Source: an uncultured Eubacteriales bacterium
GTDB taxonomy: Bacteria; Bacillota; Clostridia; Oscillospirales; Acutalibacteraceae
Reading direction: 5' to 3'
Length of the DNA stretch: 64,000 bases
NCBI GenBank assembly: GCA_934445035.1
Contig: CAKSDI010000004.1
Location: forward strand, 175,662-239,661
In this document: piece after piece, positions 9,801 through 18,481 of the stretch
Layout of the letters: each line of letters begins with the position of its first letter
How positions within the stretch are numbered: position 1 is the stretch's first letter
Translations under genes and position numbers: made by a program
The notes under the pieces: generated by a model
Seen by the model: the letters and a program-made list of their open reading frames with translations, nothing else
Database searches by the model: none
What the model was told of the DNA's origin: nothing

Positions 9801-10026
9801 AATAGATGCGGAAGATAACGGATTTTTCTCTACCACACCGTTTTTTATATCTTTTACCGATAATCCTAAAAAGCTTCGCAAAGCTGAGTATTTATACCTT
9901 TTATCGCTTATTTTTGATTTTGAGGGTGAAAAAGAAAAAGCGCAGGAAAGCATTCTTGAAAGCTTAAAATTAAACTTTGAAAATTTACCTGCGCTTAATT
10001 TTAAAAAATTTGGATTTTTATCTTAA
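6814..10026 (+). CDS. DUF5107-TPR protein A (1070 residues)
   Basis: Large predicted cytoplasmic protein without signal peptide. Residues ~40-340 match the DUF5107 type, a galactose-mutarotase-like beta-sandwich domain (EIGGRIYSALDKTTGYDF, ISGGVEFNWPFHH, NQPNFSWLEPYETKEFSQYWYP). From about residue 460 to the end there are repeated TPR-like helical pairs (ALKRDINHIPSLIEMAKYEY, AIKHANTALDYG). The start has AAAGG 11 bases upstream. It is a close paralogue of the protein at 11223-14447. The domain fold suggests binding or turnover of a carbohydrate, and the TPRs a scaffold, but no reaction has been assigned. Its end overlaps a convergent regulator gene by 4 bases. Confidence 0.82.
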   Translation: MESVKCEIKKLVIPTYPEPAAEEMPMFAENRVHQRTSGRPYPNKVVLEVNRKEKIDREYTVVVLENEYLKIEILPEIGGRIYSALDKTTGYDFFYKQHVIKPALIGVLGSWISGGVEFNWPFHHRASGFMPCDFYTEILPDGSAVCHLSEHDPIDRMKGMVSIILSPSEKRFETRMRLYNRTDSTHSFLWWENAAVPVHEKYQIFFPQDVSYVNFHYLKSRISYPVAGDGVFNGIPMKEPRDISYHKNTHPATSYFAAASDYDFFGGYDHEKQCGVVHIGDHHLSPGKKMFTWGYCQLAKSWENALTDTDGQYAELMAGSYSDNQPNFSWLEPYETKEFSQYWYPISKIGTPTFANLDIAFKIDRENGRVLIQPTRRFENAVVSVKRNDKVLFESVCNLSPEKCSEFKIDDMSEMLTVSVTAEDEIIGTYTEKKFDKFNMPEVISDMPEAKSMNSAQELYLAGVHTAQYRDPKVEPDAYFKEALKRDINHIPSLIEMAKYEYSRYDFESAKKYAKRAIDNITLFNERVKSGEVYYIYALILEALGDRKQAYDYYYKSAWAADCVLKAMTRIAFLDIKNKDYKAAIKHANTALDYGRNDNLALFAKVTAMRKLKLDTSEEISGQLKKDRLDHYMRYLSDSNDFYDILESNPFETVMDIVTDQDSCGLYAENIKLLEDLISHRPETKQPMLYYALGYYKYLCGLSGAEDYKTGDKCEVLSTFPQRKEEMCILNDVISKTGSEKAKMLLGCLLYNKRHYEKAAKLWEDCSDYISLRNRAVAYFSHLNREKEALPLMKKAIEQNSSSEQLVYETVVLMDKLSVSAKEKIDFLKSHKITRDDCITELAKAYNQNFEPEKAIETLLSHNFVPCEGGEHAIADQYLNAFMAIGRKELDCTNTEKALEAFRKGQILPQSLGAGLWNHCKLVPLKYFEAVCLEKTGKTDEAKEIFRYIAEIEIEYFSNMHLKELPYFQACAFEHLGEHIKAVKIITKYKREWSKIIDAEDNGFFSTTPFFISFTDNPKKLRKAEYLYLLSLIFDFEGEKEKAQESILESLKLNFENLPALNFKKFGFLS

Positions 10027-11081
10027 AAAACCGAATATTTCTTTATAAGTGAGAGCATTTCCGTTTTGTCCTTTATTCCGCTTTCCGTTAGAATTCTTTT
10101 AATGCGGTATTTCACTCCGCCGGTCGTGAGATCGGTTCTTTCGGCGGTCTGATCTATCGTATGCCCCGAAATCAGCGAAGAGATTATCTTTTTATCGGTT
10201 TCGCTTATAATATTTAAGATCTTTTCAAGATCGAGCATTTCTTTAAGCTCGCTGTCGGTATAAAATGAAGAGGTACTGCTTTTGTCATCTAATGCGACCT
10301 CTTCCTGCCGCGGCGGCTTTTTATTTTCAGCGTTCCATTTTACAGTCACCGTCATTCCGGAAATATAAGGGTGGGAATTGAGCCTTTCATAAATAAAGAC
10401 TGCGGCTTTGCCGTACTGCTCGAAATTCATATCCACGGAAGTCACATCGCTTTTATAAAACGATGAAAGCCTTGTTTTTGCACAGCTTAATATTTTAAGG
10501 TCAAGGAGCGCTTCGGGAGCGGAAATTTTTAGGTTTTTAACAAGTGAGATCGCCGCGAAGTCGTTTGAGCAGATAACAGCGTCAAAATCCTTATATTCTT
10601 TTAAAAACTCATTAAAGCAGTCTTTTAAAGATCCGAAATTCGCAAAGATCCGCATTTTAGAAAAGCTTTCGTCTTTAAAAGAGAAAAGTCCGTCAACTCT
10701 GCCGATATCGGAAACCGACTCGGTGTTTACCCCGTAAAGCGCAACGCGCGTTTTACCCGAGGCTTTAAGCTCGTCTAAAAGATATTTCATCGAGCCCATA
10801 ATATCCGAGCATACGCAGCTGTAATCGCAACCGGGCACATTTTCCGCCTGATTGCAGATAAGGATAGGCTTTATTCCGGCACCGTTTAATTTTTTGACGG
10901 TGTTTTTTATCCAATTATAATCGGAGGCTATTAAAAATACCCCGTCATACTCTTTTTCTATTTTATCGTAAGCGTCGCAAAAAGGAATTCTTTTTTGCTT
11001 TAACTGCTCCGTAAGACTTTTATAAAGCTCTTTGCACCAAACCGAGGTGCTGTAAGACGGCTCTCTTAAAATAGCTACCAA
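10023..11081 (-). CDS. Regulator with LacI-type sensor domain and C-terminal LuxR-type HTH
   Basis: 352 residues. Residues ~1-245 resemble the periplasmic-binding-protein-like sensor of LacI regulators (VAILREPS, DGVFLIASD, DAVICSNDFAAISLV, VTSVDMNFEQYGKAA), but the normal N-terminal LacI HTH is absent. Instead the C-terminus (~290-348) has a LuxR/GerE-like helix-turn-helix (DKKIISSLISGHTIDQTAERTDL..GVKYRIKRIL). The TTG start follows GGTGATG by a suitable gap and the sensor begins immediately, so a lost N-terminal HTH is unlikely to be an annotation error. It sits between the two DUF5107-TPR genes and probably responds to a sugar and controls them. Confidence 0.78.
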   Translation of the reverse strand: MVAILREPSYSTSVWCKELYKSLTEQLKQKRIPFCDAYDKIEKEYDGVFLIASDYNWIKNTVKKLNGAGIKPILICNQAENVPGCDYSCVCSDIMGSMKYLLDELKASGKTRVALYGVNTESVSDIGRVDGLFSFKDESFSKMRIFANFGSLKDCFNEFLKEYKDFDAVICSNDFAAISLVKNLKISAPEALLDLKILSCAKTRLSSFYKSDVTSVDMNFEQYGKAAVFIYERLNSHPYISGMTVTVKWNAENKKPPRQEEVALDDKSSTSSFYTDSELKEMLDLEKILNIISETDKKIISSLISGHTIDQTAERTDLTTGGVKYRIKRILTESGIKDKTEMLSLIKKYSVF

Positions 11082-11098
11082 TTTTCATCACCGATTTT

Positions 11099-11127
11099 AT
11101 TATACTATTTTGCCCTATTTTTGGCAA
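11099..11127 (-). promoter_or_regulatory. Promoter of the sensor-LuxR regulator with overlapping inverted repeat
   Basis: On the minus strand TTGCCA (11122-11127) and TATAAT (11099-11104) are separated by 17 bp. An inverted repeat TTTGCC/GGCAAA with 8-bp spacer overlaps the -35 box (about 11109-11128), which would suit autoregulation. The boxes are seen; the operator role is inferred. Confidence 0.6.
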
Positions 11128-11222
11128 ACAGAAATTTATGATTTTTTACACAACTTTTTCTGTCTTTAAATTATATGATAATTTTGGTTTAATAAGATAA
11201 ACAATTATTCGGAGGAGATATT

Positions 11223-14200
11223 ATGAAAGAGGTAAAATGTGAGAAAAAAGGTATGGTAATTCCTACCTATATTCCGAAAAAAGCCCACGAACTGCCGATG
11301 TTTTTTGAAAACAAGCCTTATCAGGGAGCTTCGGGAAGAGTTTATCCCATTCCTTATTGCGACGGAATTTCCGATGAAAAGACAGATGTAAATTATGAAG
11401 TATATACTCTTGAAAACGAATATATCAAAACGATAGTTGCTCCCTCGCTCGGAGGAAAGATTTTAAGAGGTTATGATAAAATTGCGGACTATGATTTTAT
11501 CTATTATAACGAGGTCGTAAAGCCGGCGCTTGTCGGTCTTGCGGGACCGTGGATATCAGGAGGTATCGAGTTTAACTGGCCGCAGCATCACAGACCGACC
11601 ACCTTTATGCCGTTAGAGGCTGTTGCGGAAGAAAATCCCGACGGCGGAAAAACCGTGTGGACAGGCGAAGTGGAGCCTTTCGGAAGAATGAAAGGTATGG
11701 CAGGCATAACTTTAGATAAAGGAAGAAGCTATATAAAAGCCAAAGTGAGAGTTTATAACCGCACTGCGTTTCCGCAGGTATTTATGTGGTGGGCAAACCT
11801 CGCAGTGCCTGTGAATGACGATTACAGAACTGTTTTTCCGCCCGACTGCGAGTGGGTGAACGATCATGACAGAAGAGCCGTGCTTGAATGGCCGATAGCA
11901 AAGGGCGTTTACAAAACAGCGAGGCCTTATGATTTTAAGAAAGGCACCGATCTTTCGCATTATGACGCGGTGAAAGTTCCGTCTTCTTACCTCATTTCGC
12001 AGGGTCAGTCCGATATGGACTTTATTTCGGGCTACGATACAGGTATCAAAAAAGGCATAGCCACGGTCGCAAATCACCATATTTCTCCCGGTAAAAAAAT
12101 GTGGCACTGGGGAACAGGCGATTTCGGCGATATGTGGTGCTCTAATCTTACCGATAAAAACGGTCCTTATATAGAGCTTATGACAGGCGTTTACACCGAT
12201 AATCAGCCTGATTTTACCTGGATCGCTCCTTATGAAACGAGAGAATTTGAGCAGTATTGGTATCCGGTGCGCGAAATAGGCGAAATAAAAAATGCGACTA
12301 TTGACGCCGCGGTAAATGTGGAAGAAAGAAAAGGCGGTCTTTATTTCGGATTTAATGTTACGGGAGTATTTAATAACTGCAAAGTAAGCGTTTTAGACGG
12401 TGCTGAAGAAATCTACAGCGAAAAAGCCGATATGTCGCCCGATACCGTTTATCAGAAAACTCTTGATACAAAATTTTCCGATATTCATAATATAAAGGTC
12501 TCGCTTTTTGATGAAAGCGGTAAAGAGCTTGTTTCATATACTCCTTACAGGCGCGGACAAAAGCAGCCGATAAAGGTGAGAAAACCTGTTAAAAGGCCAA
12601 GCGAGTATAACACCGTTGAGGAGCTTTATATAAACGGATTTCATTTAGAGCAGTATAAGCAGCACAATTACAGACCTGAAGATTATTACCTTGAGGGATT
12701 AAAGCGCGATCCTTTGGATATCCGCTGCAACACATCTATGGCAAGACTCAGCCTTAAAAACGGCAGGTTTAAAGAATGCGTTAAATTCTGCGATAAGGCA
12801 ATAGAAAGGCTTTGCGACAGAAACGAGCATCCTGCCGATACCGAGGCATTTTATTTAAAGGGACTGGCGCTTGAATATCTCGGAGAATATGATAAGGCTT
12901 ACGATATTCTCTACAGAGCCGCCTGGAATTATCCGCACAGAAGCGCGGCGATGTTTGAGCTTGCGAATATCGATTGTAAAAACAAAGATTATAATGCGGC
13001 TTTACTTAAGCTTGACGAGTCTATAAACTTAAATGCGGGCCACACAAAAGCGCATAATCTTAAAACTGCGATTTTAAGAAGGCTTGATTCCGTTTCGGCG
13101 CTTGAAAGTGCTAAAGAGGGAATAAATGACGATAAGCTCGATCTTTTCGCTATGATAGAATACTCTCATTTTGCCGATAATAAAGAAAAAACAGCGCAGT
13201 TTTTAAGTAAACCCGAAAATCTGCTTGATTGTGCGCGCGATTATATGAAAGCCGGATTTTATGACGACGCCCTTTATGCCCTTGATTTGTTTGCAGGCTC
13301 TTCTCCGCTTATAAATTATTACAAGGCATATCTTAAGGGTGATAAATCGTTTATCAAAAAAGCGGAAAAAGAGGAAATGGGATATTGCTTCCCGTCAAAT
13401 ATCGAAGATATTCAGGTTTTAAAATATGCAATAGAAGAGGACAATACCGCCGCGAACGCGAGGTATTATCTCGGATGCCTTTTCTATGATAGATTCAGGT
13501 TTGACGAGGCGGCAAAATGCTTTGAAGAATGCGTTTTGATAAATCCCTCGCACGCGAGAGCCTGGCGCAACCTTTCGCTTTATTATTTCGATAAATTAAA
13601 AATGGGCGAAAAAGCGCTATATTGTATGGAAAACGCATTAAAATTCTGCCCCACAGATCCGAGGCTTTTGCTTGAATATGAGCAGCTTCTCAAAAACACC
13701 GGCGCCGATATAGAAAAAAGACTTGCGGTATATGATAAATATCCCGAGCTTTTAAAACAGCGCGATGACTGCTATCTTGACAGGCTTACGCTTTTATCGA
13801 TGCAGGGCAAATACGAGGAGGCTGTAAAGCTGGCAGCCAATAAGCACTTCCATATCTATGAGGGCGGAGAGGGCAAGCTTACAAAGCTTCACGCCTGGAT
13901 GTATGTCCTTTTAGGAAACGAGTATTCAAAGTCAGGCGATAAAACAAAGGCCGAAGAGGCTTATAAGAAAGGTATAAATATGCCTAAATCCTATGGAGAG
14001 GCTAAAACTTTCTTTAATCAGGAGGCTCATATTTATTATTATTTAAGTAAGCTTTATTCGGGCGAAGAGCGTGTTAAAGCGCTTGAAAAAGCGGCGGAAT
14101 ATAAAGCGGCTGTTTCTGAAATTTCCCTTTTCAGAGCGCTTGCCTTAAAAGAACTCGGTAAAGATGACGAGGCAAAAGCGGTGCTTGATGAAATGCTCGA

Positions 14201-14447
14201 AGTTGCAGATAACCATATAATAAATAAGGATATGAGAACATATTACGGAGTAGGTTCACCCTCGCCTATGCCTTTTGAGTTTGATATAGAAAAGAATAAT
14301 CTTATATCGGGATATACCCTTAAAGCCTTTGCGCTTTTAGGTCTTGAAAAGTACAGCGAAGCCGAGATCTGCATAAGAAAAGCCGAAAGCCTTGATAAGA
14401 ATAATTTTGAAGTTTATGCTTTCAGGCAGGTAGCTTTAAATGATTAA
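11223..14447 (+). CDS. DUF5107-TPR protein B (1074 residues)
   Basis: Paralogue of the protein at 6814-10026 with the same layout: DUF5107/mutarotase-like region at about 40-345 (PSLGGKILRGYDKIADYDF, ISGGIEFNWPQHHRP, ANHHISPGKKMWHWGTG, NQPDFTWIAPYETREF) and TPR-like repeats from about 465 (FDEAAKCFEECVLINPSHARAW is the clearest). It starts at ATG after GGAGGAG. It overlaps the downstream aldose epimerase gene by 8 bases, so the two are translationally coupled, which supports a carbohydrate role for the DUF5107 domain. No signal peptide. No enzymatic activity can be stated. Confidence 0.83.
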   Translation: MKEVKCEKKGMVIPTYIPKKAHELPMFFENKPYQGASGRVYPIPYCDGISDEKTDVNYEVYTLENEYIKTIVAPSLGGKILRGYDKIADYDFIYYNEVVKPALVGLAGPWISGGIEFNWPQHHRPTTFMPLEAVAEENPDGGKTVWTGEVEPFGRMKGMAGITLDKGRSYIKAKVRVYNRTAFPQVFMWWANLAVPVNDDYRTVFPPDCEWVNDHDRRAVLEWPIAKGVYKTARPYDFKKGTDLSHYDAVKVPSSYLISQGQSDMDFISGYDTGIKKGIATVANHHISPGKKMWHWGTGDFGDMWCSNLTDKNGPYIELMTGVYTDNQPDFTWIAPYETREFEQYWYPVREIGEIKNATIDAAVNVEERKGGLYFGFNVTGVFNNCKVSVLDGAEEIYSEKADMSPDTVYQKTLDTKFSDIHNIKVSLFDESGKELVSYTPYRRGQKQPIKVRKPVKRPSEYNTVEELYINGFHLEQYKQHNYRPEDYYLEGLKRDPLDIRCNTSMARLSLKNGRFKECVKFCDKAIERLCDRNEHPADTEAFYLKGLALEYLGEYDKAYDILYRAAWNYPHRSAAMFELANIDCKNKDYNAALLKLDESINLNAGHTKAHNLKTAILRRLDSVSALESAKEGINDDKLDLFAMIEYSHFADNKEKTAQFLSKPENLLDCARDYMKAGFYDDALYALDLFAGSSPLINYYKAYLKGDKSFIKKAEKEEMGYCFPSNIEDIQVLKYAIEEDNTAANARYYLGCLFYDRFRFDEAAKCFEECVLINPSHARAWRNLSLYYFDKLKMGEKALYCMENALKFCPTDPRLLLEYEQLLKNTGADIEKRLAVYDKYPELLKQRDDCYLDRLTLLSMQGKYEEAVKLAANKHFHIYEGGEGKLTKLHAWMYVLLGNEYSKSGDKTKAEEAYKKGINMPKSYGEAKTFFNQEAHIYYYLSKLYSGEERVKALEKAAEYKAAVSEISLFRALALKELGKDDEAKAVLDEMLEVADNHIINKDMRTYYGVGSPSPMPFEFDIEKNNLISGYTLKAFALLGLEKYSEAEICIRKAESLDKNNFEVYAFRQVALND

Positions 14448-15291
14448 AACATATTCTATAAAAGACGGCGGATTTGAGGCGCTCATAGCCCCCGATTTCG
14501 GAGCAAATATTTTTAAGCTTTCTTATAATTCCTCAGATATTTTAAAACCGCTAAAAAAAGAAAGCGAGCTTTCAGCCGATCCGTTTATAATCGGCGCGCC
14601 GCTGCTTTTCCCGGCTAACAGAACGGCAAACGGTAGATTTTCCTTTGAGGGCAGAGAATATTCTCTGCCCGTGACAGAGGAAAGATCGGGATCAAATCTT
14701 CACGGACTTTTATACAGGCAGGAATTTTCGGTCTTATCTTATAATGATTCAAAAATTGAGCTTTTATATGAAAATAAAGGCGATATCTACCCGTTTTTAT
14801 TTAAAATAAAAGTATTATATGAAATAAAAGACGGTAAATTCATTTCGAATTATACCGTCATAAATACAGATATTAAAAATATGCCTTTTACCTTTGCTTT
14901 GCATTCGACCTTTTGTGATCGCGGAAGCTTTTCAGTTCCGATAGAAAAAAAGCAGGAAAGAGATTCTTTAAATCTTCCCGTTTTCGGGTATTATCCGTTA
15001 AATGAATTTGAGCGCACCTTTATTTCGGGAGCACAGTCAAAAGGTAATGTGATATCCGGGTATTATAAAGCGTGCGGCAACACAGTTTTTGTTGGCGATA
15101 TAAAATACACAGTTTCTGATAATTTTGACCATTTCGTGCTTTATAACGGCGGCAAAAACAGCGGATTTATCTGTATTGAGCCGCAGTGCGGAGCGGTAAA
15201 CGGACTTAATTTAAAAGACGGCTTTAAAATTTTAAAGCCGCAAGAAAACAGTGAATTTAATACAAAAATCGAAATAATGCGGCAGGTATAA
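14440..15291 (+). CDS. Aldose 1-epimerase (galactose mutarotase) family protein
   Basis: Predicted cytoplasmic mutarotase-fold enzyme, 283 residues, interconverting sugar anomers. The fold signature is visible: LLFPANRTANGRFSF, NLHGLLYRQEF (substrate His), a central FALHSTFC (second His) and the C-terminal CIEPQCGAVNGL with the catalytic Glu. It is coupled to the upstream DUF5107-TPR gene by an 8-base overlap. Its stop lies inside the following bidirectional hairpin. The exact sugar is unknown. Confidence 0.85.
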   Translation: MIKTYSIKDGGFEALIAPDFGANIFKLSYNSSDILKPLKKESELSADPFIIGAPLLFPANRTANGRFSFEGREYSLPVTEERSGSNLHGLLYRQEFSVLSYNDSKIELLYENKGDIYPFLFKIKVLYEIKDGKFISNYTVINTDIKNMPFTFALHSTFCDRGSFSVPIEKKQERDSLNLPVFGYYPLNEFERTFISGAQSKGNVISGYYKACGNTVFVGDIKYTVSDNFDHFVLYNGGKNSGFICIEPQCGAVNGLNLKDGFKILKPQENSEFNTKIEIMRQV

Positions 15292-15308
15292 TTACCCGCC
15301 GCATTATT
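15274..15308. terminator. Bidirectional terminator between convergent genes
   Basis: A strong hairpin with arms AATAATGCGGC and GCCGCATTATT (plus inner GGTA/TACC) separates the epimerase and the convergent Tim44-like gene. T-runs on both sides fit use in both directions. The epimerase stop codon lies inside the stem. Confidence 0.75.
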
Positions 15309-15310
15309 TA

Positions 15311-16051
15311 TTAATTATAAGGTATTTTATCTTCTTCGTCTTTTTGAAGAATTCTGTTAAGCACCCAGTGTCCGTCTTTTCTTTTAAATTGCCAAAATTC
15401 CATGAAAAACGCGGGCATTGTATCGCCGGATATTTTTAACTGCGTCGCCGTGTTTATTATATAGTCGGACATACTGCCCATTATGTAAAACCAGATAAAA
15501 TCCTTATCTTCTCCGGGCTCATCGTGAACGGCCACGGGCAAAACGCTTAAAAGCGATATATTTTTAAGCACAAGCAATTCGTTTCTAAACGACATCCATT
15601 CAAGCTTTGACTGCATATTTTCAAACAATTCATCGGAAAGATAATATTTTGCAGGAGTCATATCCATATTTGTCCTTGCGGATTGAATTGCAAAAAAGCT
15701 TTCTTTAACACTTGATTTGATATCTTTATATTTGAATGAATCGTCGCTTAACCTCAGCTTTTTCATAAGCTTTTTGGATAATCGCGCTCTTTTGGTCACT
15801 CTGTATAAAAAAGCCAGTGTGGAAGAAGCGGTTAAAATATAAATAATGGGCTCTATGGGAATGCTTGAATCCGAGCTTGTATCTTCCGTTTCGCCGTTAT
15901 TATAATCTTCGTCGTCACCGTTACCGCCGAATACTCTAAGGCAAGTGGCAGAAGCAGGTATAAAAGCGTCATTACCGTAAAATGCCAAAAAGCCTGAAGA
16001 TAATTTAAATAAAACCGCAACAAGTAAAATAAAACATGCCGCTTTTCGCAT
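15311..16051 (-). CDS. Tim44-like domain membrane protein
   Basis: 246 residues. An N-terminal hydrophobic segment (FILLVAVLFKLSSGFLAFY, ~8-26) looks like a signal peptide or anchor, followed by an acidic Asp/Glu-rich stretch (~45-65) and a second hydrophobic segment (~68-85). Residues ~110-240 resemble the Tim44-like fold (VKESFFAIQSARTNMD, ...YLSDELFENMQSKLE, ...WQFKRKDGHWVLNRI), a small lipid- or peptide-binding module. The function in bacteria is poorly defined. ATG follows GGGGTGA. It is a single gene, convergent with the epimerase gene. Confidence 0.7.
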   Translation of the reverse strand: MRKAACFILLVAVLFKLSSGFLAFYGNDAFIPASATCLRVFGGNGDDEDYNNGETEDTSSDSSIPIEPIIYILTASSTLAFLYRVTKRARLSKKLMKKLRLSDDSFKYKDIKSSVKESFFAIQSARTNMDMTPAKYYLSDELFENMQSKLEWMSFRNELLVLKNISLLSVLPVAVHDEPGEDKDFIWFYIMGSMSDYIINTATQLKISGDTMPAFFMEFWQFKRKDGHWVLNRILQKDEEDKIPYN

Positions 16052-16120
16052 TGATTCACCCCGCGAAATTTTCTTAAATTTATTATAGCAGTTATTTTTG
16101 TTAAAAACAAGAAATTTTTA

Positions 16121-16149
16121 TTGACAATCAAATTTAAATTTTGTATAAT
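16121..16149 (+). promoter_or_regulatory. Consensus sigma-A promoter of the MBL operon
   Basis: TTGACA (16121-16126) and TATAAT (16144-16149) with a 17-bp spacer, a perfect match to consensus. It lies 55 bases before the start of the first metallo-beta-lactamase-fold gene and overlaps the upstream part of that reading frame, so the true start must be further in. Confidence 0.85.
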
Positions 16150-16203
16150 ATCGTAATAATATTTATGATTTTTTATATAATTTATACGAAAAGGGTCGAT
16201 AAT

Positions 16204-16974
16204 ATGGAAGTTAAAATTCTCGGCAGCACGGCGAGTATCCCCGATGTGGGAAACGATTGCCCCTGCTTTCTTGTCAATGAAAAGTTTTTGATCGATTGCG
16301 GTCTTAATGTCCTTTCGGACTTAAGGGAAACTAACTGCGATCTTTCGAAAATAAGGTATATCATTTTCACTCATATGCACCACGACCATTACTTAGGCCT
16401 TGCGGGGCTGCTTTTTTATTTTATACACAGCAGGGTGTTGGATATAAGCGAGCTTACGATCATTGGTCCTAAGGATAATTTGTGCGAAGTGCTTGAGAAA
16501 ACTTACGGATATTTACAGCTTAAAAAGCATTATCCGGAAGTTAAGCTGCCTAAAGTCACAGAGCTTTCAGGGAATGAAAAGTTCACTCTTTCAGACTGCG
16601 ATTTTGAAACGAAAACGGGTAACCATTCTATATTTGCGATAAAATACCGCATAACGGAAAAAAGCACAAACAGCTCTCTTGCTGTAGCCGGCGATACCTC
16701 TTTTGATCCGTCCGATTCCGAATTTTTTAAAGCCTGCGATCTTCTTATTCACGACGCGACTTTAAGCGTCTGCGATAAAGAAATATTAAATCACCGCCCG
16801 AGCGGCCATTCCACGATATTCGAGGCGGTAAAAGCCGCTGAGGGAGCCGGTATAAAAACTCTTATTCCTATGCATATGACCGTTAAAAGGGCAGAGGAAG
16901 CGGTTGAGGCTGTTAAAGATCTTACAGATGTTAAAGTTATCGCACCTGTAAGAGGGGAAACTTATAAATTTTAG
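16204..16974 (+). CDS. Metallo-beta-lactamase-fold hydrolase (RNase Z/BN-like)
   Basis: Predicted cytoplasmic metal-dependent hydrolase, 256 residues. The metal-binding motif FTHMHHDH is intact, with further ligands in GDTSF (Asp) and PMHMT (His). The order resembles the ribonuclease BN/Z-like branch, but the substrate is not evident. ATG 16204 is chosen because the upstream open frame contains the -10 box. It is followed 17 bases later by a second gene of the same superfamily. Confidence 0.85.
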   Translation: MEVKILGSTASIPDVGNDCPCFLVNEKFLIDCGLNVLSDLRETNCDLSKIRYIIFTHMHHDHYLGLAGLLFYFIHSRVLDISELTIIGPKDNLCEVLEKTYGYLQLKKHYPEVKLPKVTELSGNEKFTLSDCDFETKTGNHSIFAIKYRITEKSTNSSLAVAGDTSFDPSDSEFFKACDLLIHDATLSVCDKEILNHRPSGHSTIFEAVKAAEGAGIKTLIPMHMTVKRAEEAVEAVKDLTDVKVIAPVRGETYKF

Positions 16975-16991
16975 ATTTCGGAGGGTAAAAA

Positions 16992-17792
16992 ATGAGAATT
17001 ATCACTTTAGGAACAAGCCACGGGGACTCCACATTTGACCGCTTTAATTCTTCGACCCTTTTTGAAACCTCGTCGGGCCGTCTTTATTTGGTAGACGCGG
17101 GCGCTCCCTGCGAGGCGCTTATTCGCAGAAAAGGGCTTAATATTAAGGATCTAAAGGCTGTTTTTATCACTCATATGCACGATGATCACGCAGGCGGTCT
17201 TTCAAGTCTTATAAAACAGGCTACGAAATACAAGCAGGACAGAAGCTTTAAATTAAGTATTTATCTTCCCGAATCTAGAGCGATAAACGCGCTTAAAGAA
17301 TGGGTTAAGGTACTTCACGAAAACGCGGATGACAGTATTCTTGAATATAATGCCGTGACAGACGGCGAGATATACTCTGACGACGAACTTTCGGTCACCG
17401 CTATCCGCACCAAGCATTTAAGAACGATAAGCCGCACAGAGGGCGATCCGTGCAGTTTTGCTTATATTTTGGATTTTAAAAAGGAAAACAAAAAAATTCT
17501 TCATTCGGGCGACCTTTGGTCCGATTTTTCGGATTTCCCGAAAATCGCCCTTAAAGAACATTTTGATCTCTGCCTTTTAGAGGCAACGCACTATAATCCC
17601 GCCGTCGCGGCTGAAATTTTAAAAGACGCGAAATTTTCAAGGCTTATATTTAACCATGTATTTGATAAATGGCATATAAGAGTGTTTGACAGCTGGAAAA
17701 CGGATAACGGCGAAAAAAATCTGCTTGATTACTTTAAGTCTTTACCGTATTCTGTCAGCGTTTCGCATGACGGCGACGAGTTTTTATTATAA
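16992..17792 (+). CDS. Metallo-beta-lactamase-fold hydrolase
   Basis: 266 residues with the HxHxDH motif THMHDDHAGG, a GDLW Asp ligand and late His residues (LLEATHYN, IFNHVFDKWH). It has a CGGAGGG ribosome site 7 bases upstream and shares the operon with the gene at 16204-16974, although the two are only distantly alike. The N-terminal ITLGTSHGDSTFDRFNSST begins the fold directly. Substrate unknown. Confidence 0.84.
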   Translation: MRIITLGTSHGDSTFDRFNSSTLFETSSGRLYLVDAGAPCEALIRRKGLNIKDLKAVFITHMHDDHAGGLSSLIKQATKYKQDRSFKLSIYLPESRAINALKEWVKVLHENADDSILEYNAVTDGEIYSDDELSVTAIRTKHLRTISRTEGDPCSFAYILDFKKENKKILHSGDLWSDFSDFPKIALKEHFDLCLLEATHYNPAVAAEILKDAKFSRLIFNHVFDKWHIRVFDSWKTDNGEKNLLDYFKSLPYSVSVSHDGDEFLL

Positions 17793-17818
17793 TTTTTTAA
17801 ATTTACGGAGATGTTAGA

Positions 17819-18469
17819 ATGAATGATACTTTGATACTTATTGCAAAGATCCTGCTTTCGGTTATCGTCGGCGGTCTTATCGGAAGCGAGCGTGCTCATC
17901 ACGGCAGAAATGCAGGAATGAGAACTCATATTCTCGTATGCTTAGGCGCCGCGCTCACTTCAATGACAAGTATCTTCGTTGCGGATAAATTAGGTCTTAA
18001 TGGCGATGTTTTCAGAATTCCCGCACAGGTTATTTCAGGGATAGGATTTTTGGGAACAGGCGTTATAATTCTTCGCGGCAATAATATGGTAACGGGTCTT
18101 ACCACTGCCGCAGGGCTTTGGACCACGGGCTCGATAGGCGTTGCTATCGGTTACGGATATTATGCAGGCGCAATCACCGCCACGCTTTTATTTTTAGTAT
18201 CTATAATCCTTTTTGCCAAGCTTGAAAAGAAAAACAAGTCAAAAAAGGTCTTGTATATAGAAATTAACGATATGTATAAAACAAATGCGGTGATAAAAGC
18301 TTTAAAAGAGTTTATAGGTTCCGAAATAAACTACAGGATAGTTTCCCCGAAAAGCAAATTTCAGGGCAACCTCGGGATAAGCGTTATCTGCGACAGGGAT
18401 TTCGATAAAAACCTTGACGAACTGCTTGATGACGAAAATGTGATCTACGCAGTTTTCGAGGGAAATTAA
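17819..18469 (+). CDS. MgtC/SapB-family membrane protein
   Basis: 216 residues. The N-terminal ~130 residues hold four to five membrane helices with the MgtC hallmarks GGLIGSERAHHGRNAGMRTH and GIGFLGTGVII; the C-terminal ~80 residues form a small ACT-like cytosolic domain. In the family, roles in magnesium and phosphate homeostasis are known. It lies 26 bases after the second hydrolase gene and ends at a strong terminator, closing this operon. Confidence 0.88.
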   Translation: MNDTLILIAKILLSVIVGGLIGSERAHHGRNAGMRTHILVCLGAALTSMTSIFVADKLGLNGDVFRIPAQVISGIGFLGTGVIILRGNNMVTGLTTAAGLWTTGSIGVAIGYGYYAGAITATLLFLVSIILFAKLEKKNKSKKVLYIEINDMYKTNAVIKALKEFIGSEINYRIVSPKSKFQGNLGISVICDRDFDKNLDELLDDENVIYAVFEGN

Positions 18470-18481
18470 AAGCTAAAATGC

